A DNA stretch of 10,551 nucleotides from the NCBI GenBank assembly GCA_018882725.1, contig VERK01000062.1, forward strand, positions 1 to 10,551. Reading direction: 5' to 3'. The notes beneath the pieces are model-generated. The model ran no database searches. It was not told the DNA's origin and saw only the letters and a program-made list of their open reading frames with translations. Of this stretch, positions 1 through 7,656 are shown piece by piece (position 1 is the stretch's first letter; each line of letters begins with the position of its first letter). This stretch comes from Actinomycetota bacterium. GTDB taxonomy: Bacteria > Actinomycetota > Acidimicrobiia > Acidimicrobiales > Ilumatobacteraceae. A program made the position numbers and the translations under genes.

Positions 1-656
1 AACTGCGCACCCTTCGGGAAACCAGTGGTTCCCGATGTGTAGAAGATGGTGGCGTCGTCATCGGGGTCGATGTCGGCCGGCGGGAGCGAACCCGGATCGG
101 CCGCGGCCATGATGTCGGTCCAGCGGGTTCCGCCAGCGGGCAGCGCGCGATCGGTGCGCACCGAGATCACGTGAGTGGCCGGCGCGTTCGGAATCTGTGT
201 GAAGCGCTCGAGACGCTCGTCGTCGACAACGAGCACCTTGGGCTTCGAGTCGTTGAGGGCGTACTCCATTTCGGTGGGGGTCCACCATGCGTTCATGCCC
301 ACGACCGCCGCACCGAGCGAGACGGTGGCCCAGTAGCCCACGACCCACTCGGGGTAGTTGCGCATGGAGAGGGCGACGCGATCGCCGCGCTGCACACCCT
401 GGCTCACGAGGTAGTGAGCGAGCTTGCGAACCTGCGCGTGAATCTCGTTGTAGGTGTATGACTCGTCTTCGTAGACGATGTACTTCTTGTCGCCGTGGGC
501 TGCGGTGAGCTCCCAGATGAAGCGCATGTTGGGCGGTGCGGCGGCGAAGGTCTTGACCTCCACTCCACGGACGGTGACGGTCGTGACCTCGAAAGGAGAT
601 CCGGGACCTTCGATTTCTTTACGGGCGGCGATGTAGTGCTCGATCACGGGATACAT
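1..656 (-). CDS. Acyl-CoA synthetase / AMP-dependent ligase, N-terminal part (runs off left edge)
   Basis: The first 218 residues of a class I adenylate-forming enzyme are present; the gene continues beyond base 1. Such enzymes activate a carboxylic acid with ATP and transfer the acyl group to CoA. The phosphate-binding signature YTSGTTGFPKGA lies at residues 206-217. Upstream of it are features typical of fatty-acyl-CoA ligases: a YTYNEI segment, a GDRVALSMRN segment, and WWTPTEMEYAL followed by DSKPKVLVVD. The start is well fixed: ATG at 656-654 has an in-frame TGA four codons upstream with no other start codon between. A GGGGAGAGG purine run (670-678) sits 13 bases before it, a long spacing for a ribosome site. 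Acyl specificity cannot be read because the C-terminal half is missing. It probably has its own transcription start, since 73 bases with a palindrome separate it from the acyltransferase gene. Confidence 0.93.
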   Translation of the reverse strand, partial: MYPVIEHYIAARKEIEGPGSPFEVTTVTVRGVEVKTFAAAPPNMRFIWELTAAHGDKKYIVYEDESYTYNEIHAQVRKLAHYLVSQGVQRGDRVALSMRNYPEWVVGYWATVSLGAAVVGMNAWWTPTEMEYALNDSKPKVLVVDDERLERFTQIPNAPATHVISVRTDRALPAGGTRWTDIMAAADPGSLPPADIDPDDDATIFYTSGTTGFPKGAQ

Positions 657-729
657 CGTGGCCGTTCAACCTCTCCCCAAGCAACGTGTAGAGCCCTAAT
701 GGGCGCGAAACCCCGGCAAATTTGCCGGT
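657..729. other. Intergenic spacer between acyltransferase and acyl-CoA synthetase genes
   Basis: This is the only sizeable gap in the left half. It holds a perfect 16-base palindrome at 713-728, a smaller GCCC-TAAT-GGGC hairpin at 693-704, and the purine-rich ribosome site at 670-678 for the acyl-CoA synthetase. I could not recognise convincing -35 and -10 boxes. The region must either end the upstream transcript or carry the promoter and operator of the downstream gene. Confidence 0.6.
713..728 (-). terminator. Perfect palindrome CCGGCAAATTTGCCGG; weak terminator or operator
   Basis: The 16 bases are their own reverse complement and start two bases after the acyltransferase stop codon. As RNA they can form a CCGGCA stem with an AATT loop. 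What follows on the minus strand is GGTTTCGC, so there is only a three-U run, which is poor for an intrinsic terminator. The alternative is a dimeric regulator site 57-72 bases upstream of the acyl-CoA synthetase start. I cannot decide between the two. Confidence 0.45.
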
Positions 730-2688
730 CTAGTTCCCCAACCCTCGGGCCGGCACCGGAATTCGGAGCAGTTGTTCGGCGATGGTCTCGAAGATCAGTT
801 TCGAGCCCCGGCGGTACACGTGGACGCCGTCATATCGATAGTCGAGATCAGTCGCTTCAGGAGATCCGTCGCACCATTGGTCTGGCCCCTCCACGAAGTG
901 CACTCCGCTCTCGTACGACGCCACCACGTCACGCATCAGCTCGTTGAGATGGGCCGAATGAGAATCATCGCCGCGATCGAGGATCGCGTCGTCCCAACTG
1001 TCGACGGGTCGAAAGCAGGGCACTTCGAGCAACGCCACCACTCGCCCGTCGAGAAGCAGAGTGTCGATCGCGAAACGAAGCTGCCGTTCGAAAATCAGGT
1101 CGGCGGTCGTCGAGCCGACTTGCAGTGTCATGCCGTCGATCCGAAGATCGAGGACCTCCCATGCTCCGAGTACCACCAACGCGATCTCGGCGTCGTTGTT
1201 CTTCGCAGCACGCAACCACCGCTTGGTGAAGTCCCCGCATCCATCGAACGGGCGCCGATACGCACCGTCATTGGCGACTCCAACGCCCTCCACGTACACG
1301 CCGCATCCCTGAAGTGATCCGTCGGTGAGGTCGAAGAATGCATCGATGCCATCAGGTCGGTTGACCCACAGCGCGTACGCCTGCGAGTCGCCCACAACGG
1401 CGACCCGGCGTGGCAGCGACGGCAAGGTGGTCGTGGTCGTCGACGTGATCGACTCGGGAGCGACCGACGAAGGTGCCGACGGGGCCGTGGTCGTTACAGC
1501 CGGAAGCTCGAACGCAACGACCCCATCACTCGTGTCGATGGCAACGTTGCGTGCTTCGATCGACATCAACCTCACCGACGACCCCGTCGCAACGGCCACG
1601 GCTGCAATCGCCCCGACAGCGATCGCCCGTCGATCGACTCGCCGCATCCACCCGAACAGCTCGCCGCGTCGAACCGGGGTTTCGATGAATCGGTACACGC
1701 CCTCGTTCACCACCGCCGTGGCCACGAGCGCAAGCACGAGGGCACCCAACGAATTGCGGGCGTCGAGAAACACGAACAATGGCCAGTGCCACAAATACAA
1801 CCCGTACGAGCGACGACCGACTTCAACCAACGGACGCCACGCGAAGGCCCGAGTCAATCGACTCTCGTGCATCACAGCCGCCACCAAGAACGCGCTCGCG
1901 AGAGTCGCTCCAATCATGCCTCCGCGATACAAGGCGATCGAATCGACTTTCTGGGTCGCGAACAACGCGATCAGCACTGCCGCAGCTCCTCCGCCGGCGA
2001 GCGAAGAGCGAGAACCCAGCAACGCGGGTCGGTGGAACCACGTCCACGCCAGTGCCGCTCCCACGAGCAATCCGGATGACCGCGACAACGTGCCGAGGTA
2101 GAGCCAGTTGATTCGAAAGGCCTCACCATCACGGACCCACGCCGCGGCAAAGATCATCACGAAGAGTGCAGTTGCGCCGCACACCAAAGCTCCACGTACC
2201 CGCCGACGCAAAAGCCACGTCGCGATGATCGGCCACACGAGGTACCACTGCTCTTCGACCGCGAGCGACCACAGATGACGTAACACCGGCAACACGGTGG
2301 CCGCGAAGTACGGCTCGTCGATGCCGTACACCTGCCACCAATTCGAGACGTAGAAGATGGAAGGCAAGACATCGCGCCGGAAGTCGGCCGCCGATTCGGT
2401 GTGAACGAACGACGACACCAACAGAACCGCGAACAACATTGCGGCGAGGGCGGGAAGCAGCCTCCGAGCGCGACGCAACCAGAATCGGCGAAGGCTCACG
2501 CCTCCCGACTCGTGGTATTCACCCAACAGCAGAGCTGTGATGAGAAATCCGCTCACCACGAAGAAGACTTCGACCCCGAGGAATCCCCCCGGGATCCAGG
2601 ACAGGTGAGCGTGGTAGAGGATGACCGCGATCACGCTCACGGCCCGCACGCCGTCGAGCGCCGGGCGATACCCGAGCCGTGTCGTCAT
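730..2688 (-). CDS. OafA-type membrane acyltransferase with C-terminal SGNH domain
   Basis: A 652-residue inner-membrane protein predicted to transfer acyl (usually acetyl) groups onto an extracytoplasmic glycan or cell-wall polymer. Residues about 8-375 form an Acyltransferase_3 domain with some ten hydrophobic helices. The family's R-X10-H motif is R15/H26, followed by GGFLGVEVFFVVSGFLIT and SLAVEEQWYLVWP (141-153). A Thr/Ser/Pro-rich linker (about 396-423) leads to an SGNH hydrolase-like domain with its GDS block at 433-435 and the DxxH pair D620/H623 (DGVH). In characterised family members the membrane domain brings the acyl group across and the SGNH domain completes the transfer; the polymer here is unknown. 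I start at ATG 2688 (MTTRLGYRPALDG) because it lies 10 bases after the SRPBCC stop and family homology begins there. The ATG at 2766 would add 26 residues overlapping the upstream gene. No strong ribosome site is visible. Confidence 0.92.
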   Translation of the reverse strand: MTTRLGYRPALDGVRAVSVIAVILYHAHLSWIPGGFLGVEVFFVVSGFLITALLLGEYHESGGVSLRRFWLRRARRLLPALAAMLFAVLLVSSFVHTESAADFRRDVLPSIFYVSNWWQVYGIDEPYFAATVLPVLRHLWSLAVEEQWYLVWPIIATWLLRRRVRGALVCGATALFVMIFAAAWVRDGEAFRINWLYLGTLSRSSGLLVGAALAWTWFHRPALLGSRSSLAGGGAAAVLIALFATQKVDSIALYRGGMIGATLASAFLVAAVMHESRLTRAFAWRPLVEVGRRSYGLYLWHWPLFVFLDARNSLGALVLALVATAVVNEGVYRFIETPVRRGELFGWMRRVDRRAIAVGAIAAVAVATGSSVRLMSIEARNVAIDTSDGVVAFELPAVTTTAPSAPSSVAPESITSTTTTTLPSLPRRVAVVGDSQAYALWVNRPDGIDAFFDLTDGSLQGCGVYVEGVGVANDGAYRRPFDGCGDFTKRWLRAAKNNDAEIALVVLGAWEVLDLRIDGMTLQVGSTTADLIFERQLRFAIDTLLLDGRVVALLEVPCFRPVDSWDDAILDRGDDSHSAHLNELMRDVVASYESGVHFVEGPDQWCDGSPEATDLDYRYDGVHVYRRGSKLIFETIAEQLLRIPVPARGLGN

Positions 2689-2698
2689 CGAGGAATGA

Positions 2699-3157
2699 TC
2701 AGGCGGTGGCGGCCTTGGCCAAGTTGTCGAGGGTGACTTCCATGTTGGCGCGATTGTGCGCCGCACGATCAGCCACCCCGCTCACGACTTTGCCGAGGCG
2801 CGACATCAACTTGCTCCGATGATCGATCCAGGAATGCGTCACGCGCGAGCCGGTCGCGGTCGGCTCGACCTCGTACACCCAATCGCACCAACTGTTCTTG
2901 CCCACCATGAGCGCGAACGCGAACTTGCGCGGAGCATCGAACTCGACGACTTTCACCTTGGTCGACCACGACCTCTTGCCGTTCTTGTTGCGCCCCTTGA
3001 ACTCGACTCCCACGGCCGGACCGGTGGCTCCACCGAGCCATTCGCCACCTTGGTTCTCGGGTGACCACTCACCCATTCGCGGAAGGTCGGTCACGAGCGA
3101 CCACACGCGGTCGACAGGTGCGGTGATTTCGCGGACGACGGAAACGGGTTGTGCCAT
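2699..3157 (-). CDS. SRPBCC (START/Bet v1-like) family protein
   Basis: This 152-residue protein matches the polyketide cyclase/dehydrase-like SRPBCC fold. It opens with a beta strand and the typical ITAPVDRVWSLVTDLPRMGEW block (about 11-31), continues through strands such as WSTKVKVVEFDAPRKFAFAL, and ends with a long amphipathic helix (about 116-150). The fold encloses a hydrophobic pocket that binds a lipid or other small molecule. No catalytic residue or substrate can be inferred. I chose the ATG at 3157 because the domain starts directly after it; the open frame extends upstream to 3493, but that stretch lies over the nuclease gene and reads as low-complexity Arg-rich shadow. No Shine-Dalgarno sequence is seen. 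It lies 29 bases after the TM0106-like gene and 10 before the acyltransferase, so cotranscription is possible without implying a shared function. Confidence 0.88.
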   Translation of the reverse strand: MAQPVSVVREITAPVDRVWSLVTDLPRMGEWSPENQGGEWLGGATGPAVGVEFKGRNKNGKRSWSTKVKVVEFDAPRKFAFALMVGKNSWCDWVYEVEPTATGSRVTHSWIDHRSKLMSRLGKVVSGVADRAAHNRANMEVTLDNLAKAATA

Positions 3158-3186
3158 GCGGCCAGTCTGACACAACCGCCGACGGC

Positions 3187-4881
3187 TCAGGCGGTGAGTG
3201 TCTCGACCGGATCGATGCGCCAACCACGCCCGTGCACACCGTTGTGCAGCCACTGTCTCAGTTCGCGCGTGGCCAGAACGTCGTCGGCGTTGTAGCGAAG
3301 CAACTTCTCCCCCATCACCCCACGCTCGGGATTCGTGGCGTCGCAGGCCGCGCGATACCAGATGATGGAGTTGGCGCCGCTCGCGTCGTCGGCGTTCCAT
3401 GAGAAGCCCGACAGCGGAGCGAGAACCTTCAGACCGAGAGATCGCGTGGGCCAATGAAGCTGTTTGGCGATCTCGTGCATGTCGACCCACCACTCATTCG
3501 AGGGCAGAGCGCCGATGTCGTCGACTGAAGGCACACCAGCTACCTGCGGATGACGCGCGGCTGCCTCTTTCATGCGCGGAATCTCGGCGAAACCACCCGA
3601 GTAGCAATACACGGCCACGGTGCGACCGGCCGCGTGAGCGCTGGCCACGGTGTCGTGTAGCCAGCGCCAGAAGTCGGCCAGTAATCGACCCTCGGTCGAC
3701 GGATCGGAACGGTCGTACGTGTGGAACGACCGGTACGCGCCATCGGTCCAGGTGTGATCGTCGACGCGCTCAGAGACATGGAGTCCGTACATGTACACGA
3801 TGTCGTCGTTCTCGATGTCGAAGTCGATCTCGATGTCGGCCCGCGGAACCGTGAACCCCGACGAACCGCGCTTGAAGTAAGGCCGGCCGTCATCACGCAG
3901 GTACACCCGAGCGGTGTCGATATTGGCGCCGAGAGCCGCATACTTCGGCACGGGATTGGAGTCGATATTCACCGGATCGAGAGCCGCAAGTTGCGGGATG
4001 GTTTCGATCCCACCCTCGGCCAACTTGCGAACCTGAATCACGCCCACGCCCTGCAGGAGCGACACGTGGCCCTCGGCGATGAGTTCGGACTCGCACACGT
4101 CGTGCCACCGGCACTTCTTGCACTCGTCGCGATACACCGGACGCGTATGACGATCCTGTCCATTGCGCATCGCCTCGATGGCGGCCCATCGCTCGTCCCA
4201 CTCGGCCTGAGCCTGGGCGATGAAGCTGTTCTTGCCGTCGTCGAGAAGTCGCCACACAACTCGTTTGTCGGACGAAATGGTGGCGCCGATGGGATCAATG
4301 GCGGGGGCATGGCCCATGTCGCTCAAGATGAGCCAGTAGTGCGCGAGTTGCAGCGAGTGATCGGACTTCGCCTTGCCGTTGCCGAGGTCGGCATCGGTCG
4401 CGTTCTCGAGCCATGGCGCGTCGAGCGCACCGACCGGCCACGCCTTGGCCTTCGAATCGCCCTCGAGTGGCTTGGAGTTCTTCACGTCGACCGGCAGGTA
4501 GGCCCACTGGCCATTGCTCATGGGTGACTCGCCGTGACGCACCAACACATCGGGGCGACCACCGCGGTGATTGATGACCGGCAAGGAAGCACCGATGATC
4601 ACCTTGTCACCGCGCGCCATGGCCTGCAGCGTTGCGGCATCGGGGTCGTCGAACAAGCGCATCGACGACACCTTGTGCAGACGGGCGAGTTCGACGAATA
4701 CCTCCTCCTCGAACTCGAGGCCCTCGTCGAACATCATCTGCTGCTGCTCGTCGACCGGTAGCAATGCCAGACCCTCGTAGCGGGGGTCACGGTCGTTCAC
4801 TTCGCGATGCGAGCAGCCCACGATGAATCGCGAGCCGCCCACGTCACCGACGCGCGGAATGAATTCAGACAACGAGATCAC
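3187..4881 (-). CDS. TM0106-family RecB-like nuclease with RNase H-like exonuclease domain
   Basis: About 564 residues carrying two nuclease domains. Numbering from GTG at 4881, the N-terminal half is a RecB/Cas4-type PD-(D/E)XK nuclease: D111 in GRPDVLV, D132 and K134 in VDVKN, and Q178 in SLQLAHY. C23 pairs with C254, C257 and C263 (CX2CX5C), the 1+3 cysteine layout of Fe-S nucleases such as Cas4 and AddB. A helix-hairpin-helix-like stretch (about 274-302) follows. The C-terminal part is an RNase_H_2 (YprB/MrfB-like) exonuclease domain: FDIE at 354-357, VDM with D467, a SLGLKVLAPLSGFSW block (481-495) and YNADDVLATREL (530-541). In many TM0106 proteins an SF1 helicase is fused behind these domains; here the helicase is the separate gene just upstream. 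The start is uncertain: GTG 4881 overlaps the helicase gene by 17 bases, TTG 4872 by 8 and has AGGAG 10 bases ahead. An ATG at 4965 is less likely. Confidence 0.88.
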   Translation of the reverse strand: MISLSEFIPRVGDVGGSRFIVGCSHREVNDRDPRYEGLALLPVDEQQQMMFDEGLEFEEEVFVELARLHKVSSMRLFDDPDAATLQAMARGDKVIIGASLPVINHRGGRPDVLVRHGESPMSNGQWAYLPVDVKNSKPLEGDSKAKAWPVGALDAPWLENATDADLGNGKAKSDHSLQLAHYWLILSDMGHAPAIDPIGATISSDKRVVWRLLDDGKNSFIAQAQAEWDERWAAIEAMRNGQDRHTRPVYRDECKKCRWHDVCESELIAEGHVSLLQGVGVIQVRKLAEGGIETIPQLAALDPVNIDSNPVPKYAALGANIDTARVYLRDDGRPYFKRGSSGFTVPRADIEIDFDIENDDIVYMYGLHVSERVDDHTWTDGAYRSFHTYDRSDPSTEGRLLADFWRWLHDTVASAHAAGRTVAVYCYSGGFAEIPRMKEAAARHPQVAGVPSVDDIGALPSNEWWVDMHEIAKQLHWPTRSLGLKVLAPLSGFSWNADDASGANSIIWYRAACDATNPERGVMGEKLLRYNADDVLATRELRQWLHNGVHGRGWRIDPVETLTA

Positions 4882-6172
4882 GCTCCTCGTGATACTTCCA
4901 GAATGCGGTGTGCTGGGCGTGGCCTCGCCCGACGATGTCGTGGCAACCAAGTGCTTGATCGGCACTCGGCAGATGCGAATTGAGCGTGCGGCCCACGTTG
5001 TCGCGCGTGACGAAGAAGCAGGCCGACCGATGCCGCGACGCCATTACACACAGACGTCCGGTCTCGAGATCGAACGAACTCGGCCGAGCGACTCCCGACA
5101 ACGGGTGAACGGCGATCATGACCGGTTTCTGCAAGCCCTGCCAACGCTCGGGAGTGGTGACACGAATGCCCTTCTTTCCGCGCAACGTTGCGGGCAGCGC
5201 GTTCTCGATGGCCGTGTTCATGAGATTGTGCGTGGACACGATGCCGATGTCGGCCGCCGCGAGTTCGCGCGGCTTCTTGGCCTCGCCATCATCGGCCGCG
5301 TACACACATTCGAGTTCGAGCAACCGCACCGCCAGGCGCGCCACCACTTCGGCTAGTTCGACGTCGGGTTCGGACGCGGCATCGTTACCGTCGGACGGAT
5401 GCGTGAGCACGACCGTCGACGACTGACCGAGCTTCTCGATCGCACGGTCGGTGGCACGCGACGAATCGAGCGAGCGACTTGGCCGCAAGAAGCGCTCCCC
5501 CGGCTGGGCGTGCGCGCCAAACGTGAAGTCGTAGAAGGTCTGCACCAACGAAACCGAGTCGTGCGGCAGACGCCAACACGTGTCGAGTTCGAGCACGGTG
5601 GTGATGTTGCGGAGTTCGGGATTGCGCAAGATGACGTCGGGGGCCGGGCGATGCGGCGCCACCGGCGACACCTCCCAACGATCGACGTCGATGGTGACCA
5701 CCGGCGGAATCTGGCCCGGATCGCCGATGAGAACGTAACGAGCCGACACGTCGCGCAACGTGAGTAGATCGGCCCACGTCATCTGCCAGGCCTCGTCGAC
5801 GAACAAGACGTCATAGCTCTGATCGAAGGCGGAGATGGCCAACTTCGACACCGTGCCCACGACGATGGACGGACCAATGGGCAGCTGATCGACCTTCGAC
5901 AGAATCTCCACATTGCTCGCCACGGTGCCGCTGTAACGGCCCGACGAGAACCGCACGACGTGAGCCTTCGGGTAGGCCCGAGCGATCTGTGCGCACAGAT
6001 CGTCGACTTGGTTGTTGGTTTGGGCCGCCACCACCACACGCAGGTCGGTACCCACCACGGCGGCGAGAGTTTGCACGAGGTTGAACGACTTACCCGATCC
6101 GGGAGGAGCCTTCACCACGCACAACCGATCGTTGCCGTACAAGAACTCCTTGAGTTGCGGAACGACGCTCAC
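4865..6172 (-). CDS. UPF1/DNA2-like SF1 helicase
   Basis: A compact 435-residue superfamily 1B helicase with a complete motif set: Walker A APPGSGKS (22-29), motif Ia AQTNNQVDDL (50-59), Walker B DEAWQ (126-130), motif III GDPGQIPP (150-157), motif IV TCWRLP (198-203), IGIVSTHN (309-316), TTPERWQGLQ (339-348) and motif VI around CVMASRHRSA (375-384). It should be an ATP-driven motor on DNA or RNA. Walker A begins only about 20 residues from the start, so the stalk and beta-barrel (1B) that normally precede RecA domain 1 in UPF1-like enzymes are absent; the end of the upstream protein may supply them. GTG at 6172 is strongly supported: GGAGG (6180-6184) lies 7 bases ahead, and the start overlaps the upstream stop as GTGA. 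The open frame extends to 6547, but that extension is an Arg/His-rich shadow. The position suggests it works with both flanking nucleases. Confidence 0.92.
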   Translation of the reverse strand: MSVVPQLKEFLYGNDRLCVVKAPPGSGKSFNLVQTLAAVVGTDLRVVVAAQTNNQVDDLCAQIARAYPKAHVVRFSSGRYSGTVASNVEILSKVDQLPIGPSIVVGTVSKLAISAFDQSYDVLFVDEAWQMTWADLLTLRDVSARYVLIGDPGQIPPVVTIDVDRWEVSPVAPHRPAPDVILRNPELRNITTVLELDTCWRLPHDSVSLVQTFYDFTFGAHAQPGERFLRPSRSLDSSRATDRAIEKLGQSSTVVLTHPSDGNDAASEPDVELAEVVARLAVRLLELECVYAADDGEAKKPRELAAADIGIVSTHNLMNTAIENALPATLRGKKGIRVTTPERWQGLQKPVMIAVHPLSGVARPSSFDLETGRLCVMASRHRSACFFVTRDNVGRTLNSHLPSADQALGCHDIVGRGHAQHTAFWKYHEERDLVV

Positions 6173-7656
6173 GAGTCGGCCTCCACCGTCTCGAAGACGG
6201 CCCCGTCGTCGTCGAACGCGGCATGTCGCGCCGGCGGCGCCTTGAGGAGCAGAGTGATGTCGTTGTCGACACCTTGACGTGCCATCGTGATTCGGTTGCG
6301 CATGATGTTGGTGGGCTGGTCGAAGAGAAAGACCAGTTCCGTGCCGCGCCACTTTGTGCTGTCGGAGGCCCAGGTGTTCGGACCGGGAATCTTCTTCGCC
6401 AACTTCCAGCCCGGGGTGAGCGTCATGGTGCGTTCGTCGAGATCGACGCCGGTAACGGTGAGGGTCATGGACGGGCGACCCGCGATGGCGAGAGTTCGTC
6501 CGGGCTCGATAGTGGTGAGATCGGGGTACGAATACGAGACGAGCCATTCGGTCACCGAGTTCGAACGAACGGTGGCCAGAACACCATGACCCTTGGCCAG
6601 TTCTTCGCGCTGGAGTTCGCGATCGCCGTGCATGAGAAGGACACGCGAGATCTCATCGTCGGCCACACGAGCCTGGAACGAACCGCTCGCGCTGCGCGCG
6701 TTGTGATCGGTGAACACGTTGGGCCAGAACGCCTGTAGCCCGGCGTTCTCGTTGAGCGCACGATTGCCCCACGCGTGGAAGAACGACCGAGCACTATTGG
6801 CGACCAATTCGGCCAGGCCTGCGTTCGCGGCCCGGCGATCGCGCCGTAGCTCGGTGATGGCCGTCGCCGTGAGATTCCACCGGCGCAGTAACTCGGGTTC
6901 GAGCGCCACACGAATGCTCTGTGCCGTCTGCTCGGAGTGTTCGCTCCCCCACTCGGCCACCAGCGGGGCGACGTCGCGCCGTTCGAGTTCGGGGTCGAGC
7001 ACGGTCGACACCGAATCACGTTCGGCCTCGTGAGCGGTGGTCCAGCGTTCGTCGCGCGAACGACCTCCGCGCAACCAGCCCAGCAGATGACCGAGGTGGG
7101 CCTGACGAATCGATGCCGTAGGAAACACATACGCGGAACGCAACGCATCGACGGCCGACATCACCACTTGCTGACCCGGCCGCTGCGCCTCGATGAACAA
7201 CGCGTTGCACACATTGCCGAGAGCATTGAGCACACCCACCTGGGGGTGGTTCCACTTCGTGCGGGCGTAGGCCGCGGCGAGGAAGTGCAACATCTCCAGA
7301 TGCGTGGGACCGGGCAGCCAGATCTGGCGCAACGACTGCACTTGATAGCCACCCGGACCGTCGTCATCGAAACTCGGATGGCGAAAGTGCGCGAGAAGAA
7401 CGGGAGCGACCTCGACCATCATGTCGGCCACGAGTTGGCGGTTGCGCGCTTCGGGAACCGTGAACACAGTCGGACCCGAGGCCAACGTTCCGATAGCAAC
7501 GCCCCACGGGCGGGACTCACCGCCCATCCGCAAGAACGACACCACGAGCACGTCGTCATCATCGGCCACATGTGTGTTGATGACGGCTCCGCGCGGTGCG
7601 GGCTTGCCATCGTGCCAGGCCTTGATACGGCGAATGGTCTCGAGATCGTTGCTCAC
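6169..7656 (-). CDS. Unrecognised 495-residue protein of the helicase-nuclease operon
   Basis: I do not recognise this protein. It has no signal peptide, no membrane helix, no Walker motif and only one cysteine (C150). Residues 1-115 look mixed alpha/beta, with a hydrophobic DDVLVVSFLRM strand and a WGVAIGTL segment. Residues about 116-300 look mainly helical, including an Arg-rich region (ELRRDRRAANAGLAEL). From about 355 the sequence turns beta-rich: EPGRTLAIAG, then SMTLTVTGVDLDERTMTLTP (396-415), and GTELVFLFDQ (438-447). The short strand-turn-strand pattern resembles the beta-barrel that precedes the motor in UPF1/DNA2-like helicases, so it may complete the helicase encoded next. That is inference from pattern, not a family match. 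The start GTG 7656 overlaps the upstream stop as GTGA and the end overlaps the helicase start the same way, implying tightly coupled translation. It is probably an obligate partner of the helicase and nucleases. Confidence 0.85.
   Translation of the reverse strand: MSNDLETIRRIKAWHDGKPAPRGAVINTHVADDDDVLVVSFLRMGGESRPWGVAIGTLASGPTVFTVPEARNRQLVADMMVEVAPVLLAHFRHPSFDDDGPGGYQVQSLRQIWLPGPTHLEMLHFLAAAYARTKWNHPQVGVLNALGNVCNALFIEAQRPGQQVVMSAVDALRSAYVFPTASIRQAHLGHLLGWLRGGRSRDERWTTAHEAERDSVSTVLDPELERRDVAPLVAEWGSEHSEQTAQSIRVALEPELLRRWNLTATAITELRRDRRAANAGLAELVANSARSFFHAWGNRALNENAGLQAFWPNVFTDHNARSASGSFQARVADDEISRVLLMHGDRELQREELAKGHGVLATVRSNSVTEWLVSYSYPDLTTIEPGRTLAIAGRPSMTLTVTGVDLDERTMTLTPGWKLAKKIPGPNTWASDSTKWRGTELVFLFDQPTNIMRNRITMARQGVDNDITLLLKAPPARHAAFDDDGAVFETVEADS
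6180..6184 (-). promoter_or_regulatory. Ribosome binding site GGAGG of the helicase gene
   Basis: GGAGG stands 7 bases before the GTG at 6172, inside the last codons of the preceding gene. It fixes the helicase start and shows that the helicase has its own initiation signal rather than being read by frameshifting from the gene before. Confidence 0.75.

Noticed and set aside
1325..2101. Long plus-strand reading frame opposite the acyltransferase
   Set aside because: It is a Thr/Ser/Arg-rich shadow of the minus-strand gene with no recognisable domain; high-GC codon structure keeps the opposite frame open.
3721..4527. 268-residue plus-strand frame opposite the TM0106-like gene
   Set aside because: The minus-strand gene has clear conserved nuclease motifs throughout this stretch; the plus-strand product resembles nothing.
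6169..6200. Possible -1 frameshift fusing the unknown protein to the helicase
   Set aside because: The frames are compatible with a -1 shift, but there is no slippery heptamer before the stop, and a good ribosome site is present.
6173..6547. N-terminal extension of the helicase to an upstream ATG
   Set aside because: It would overlap the preceding gene by over 370 bases with Arg/His-rich nonsense; GTG 6172 with GGAGG explains the start.
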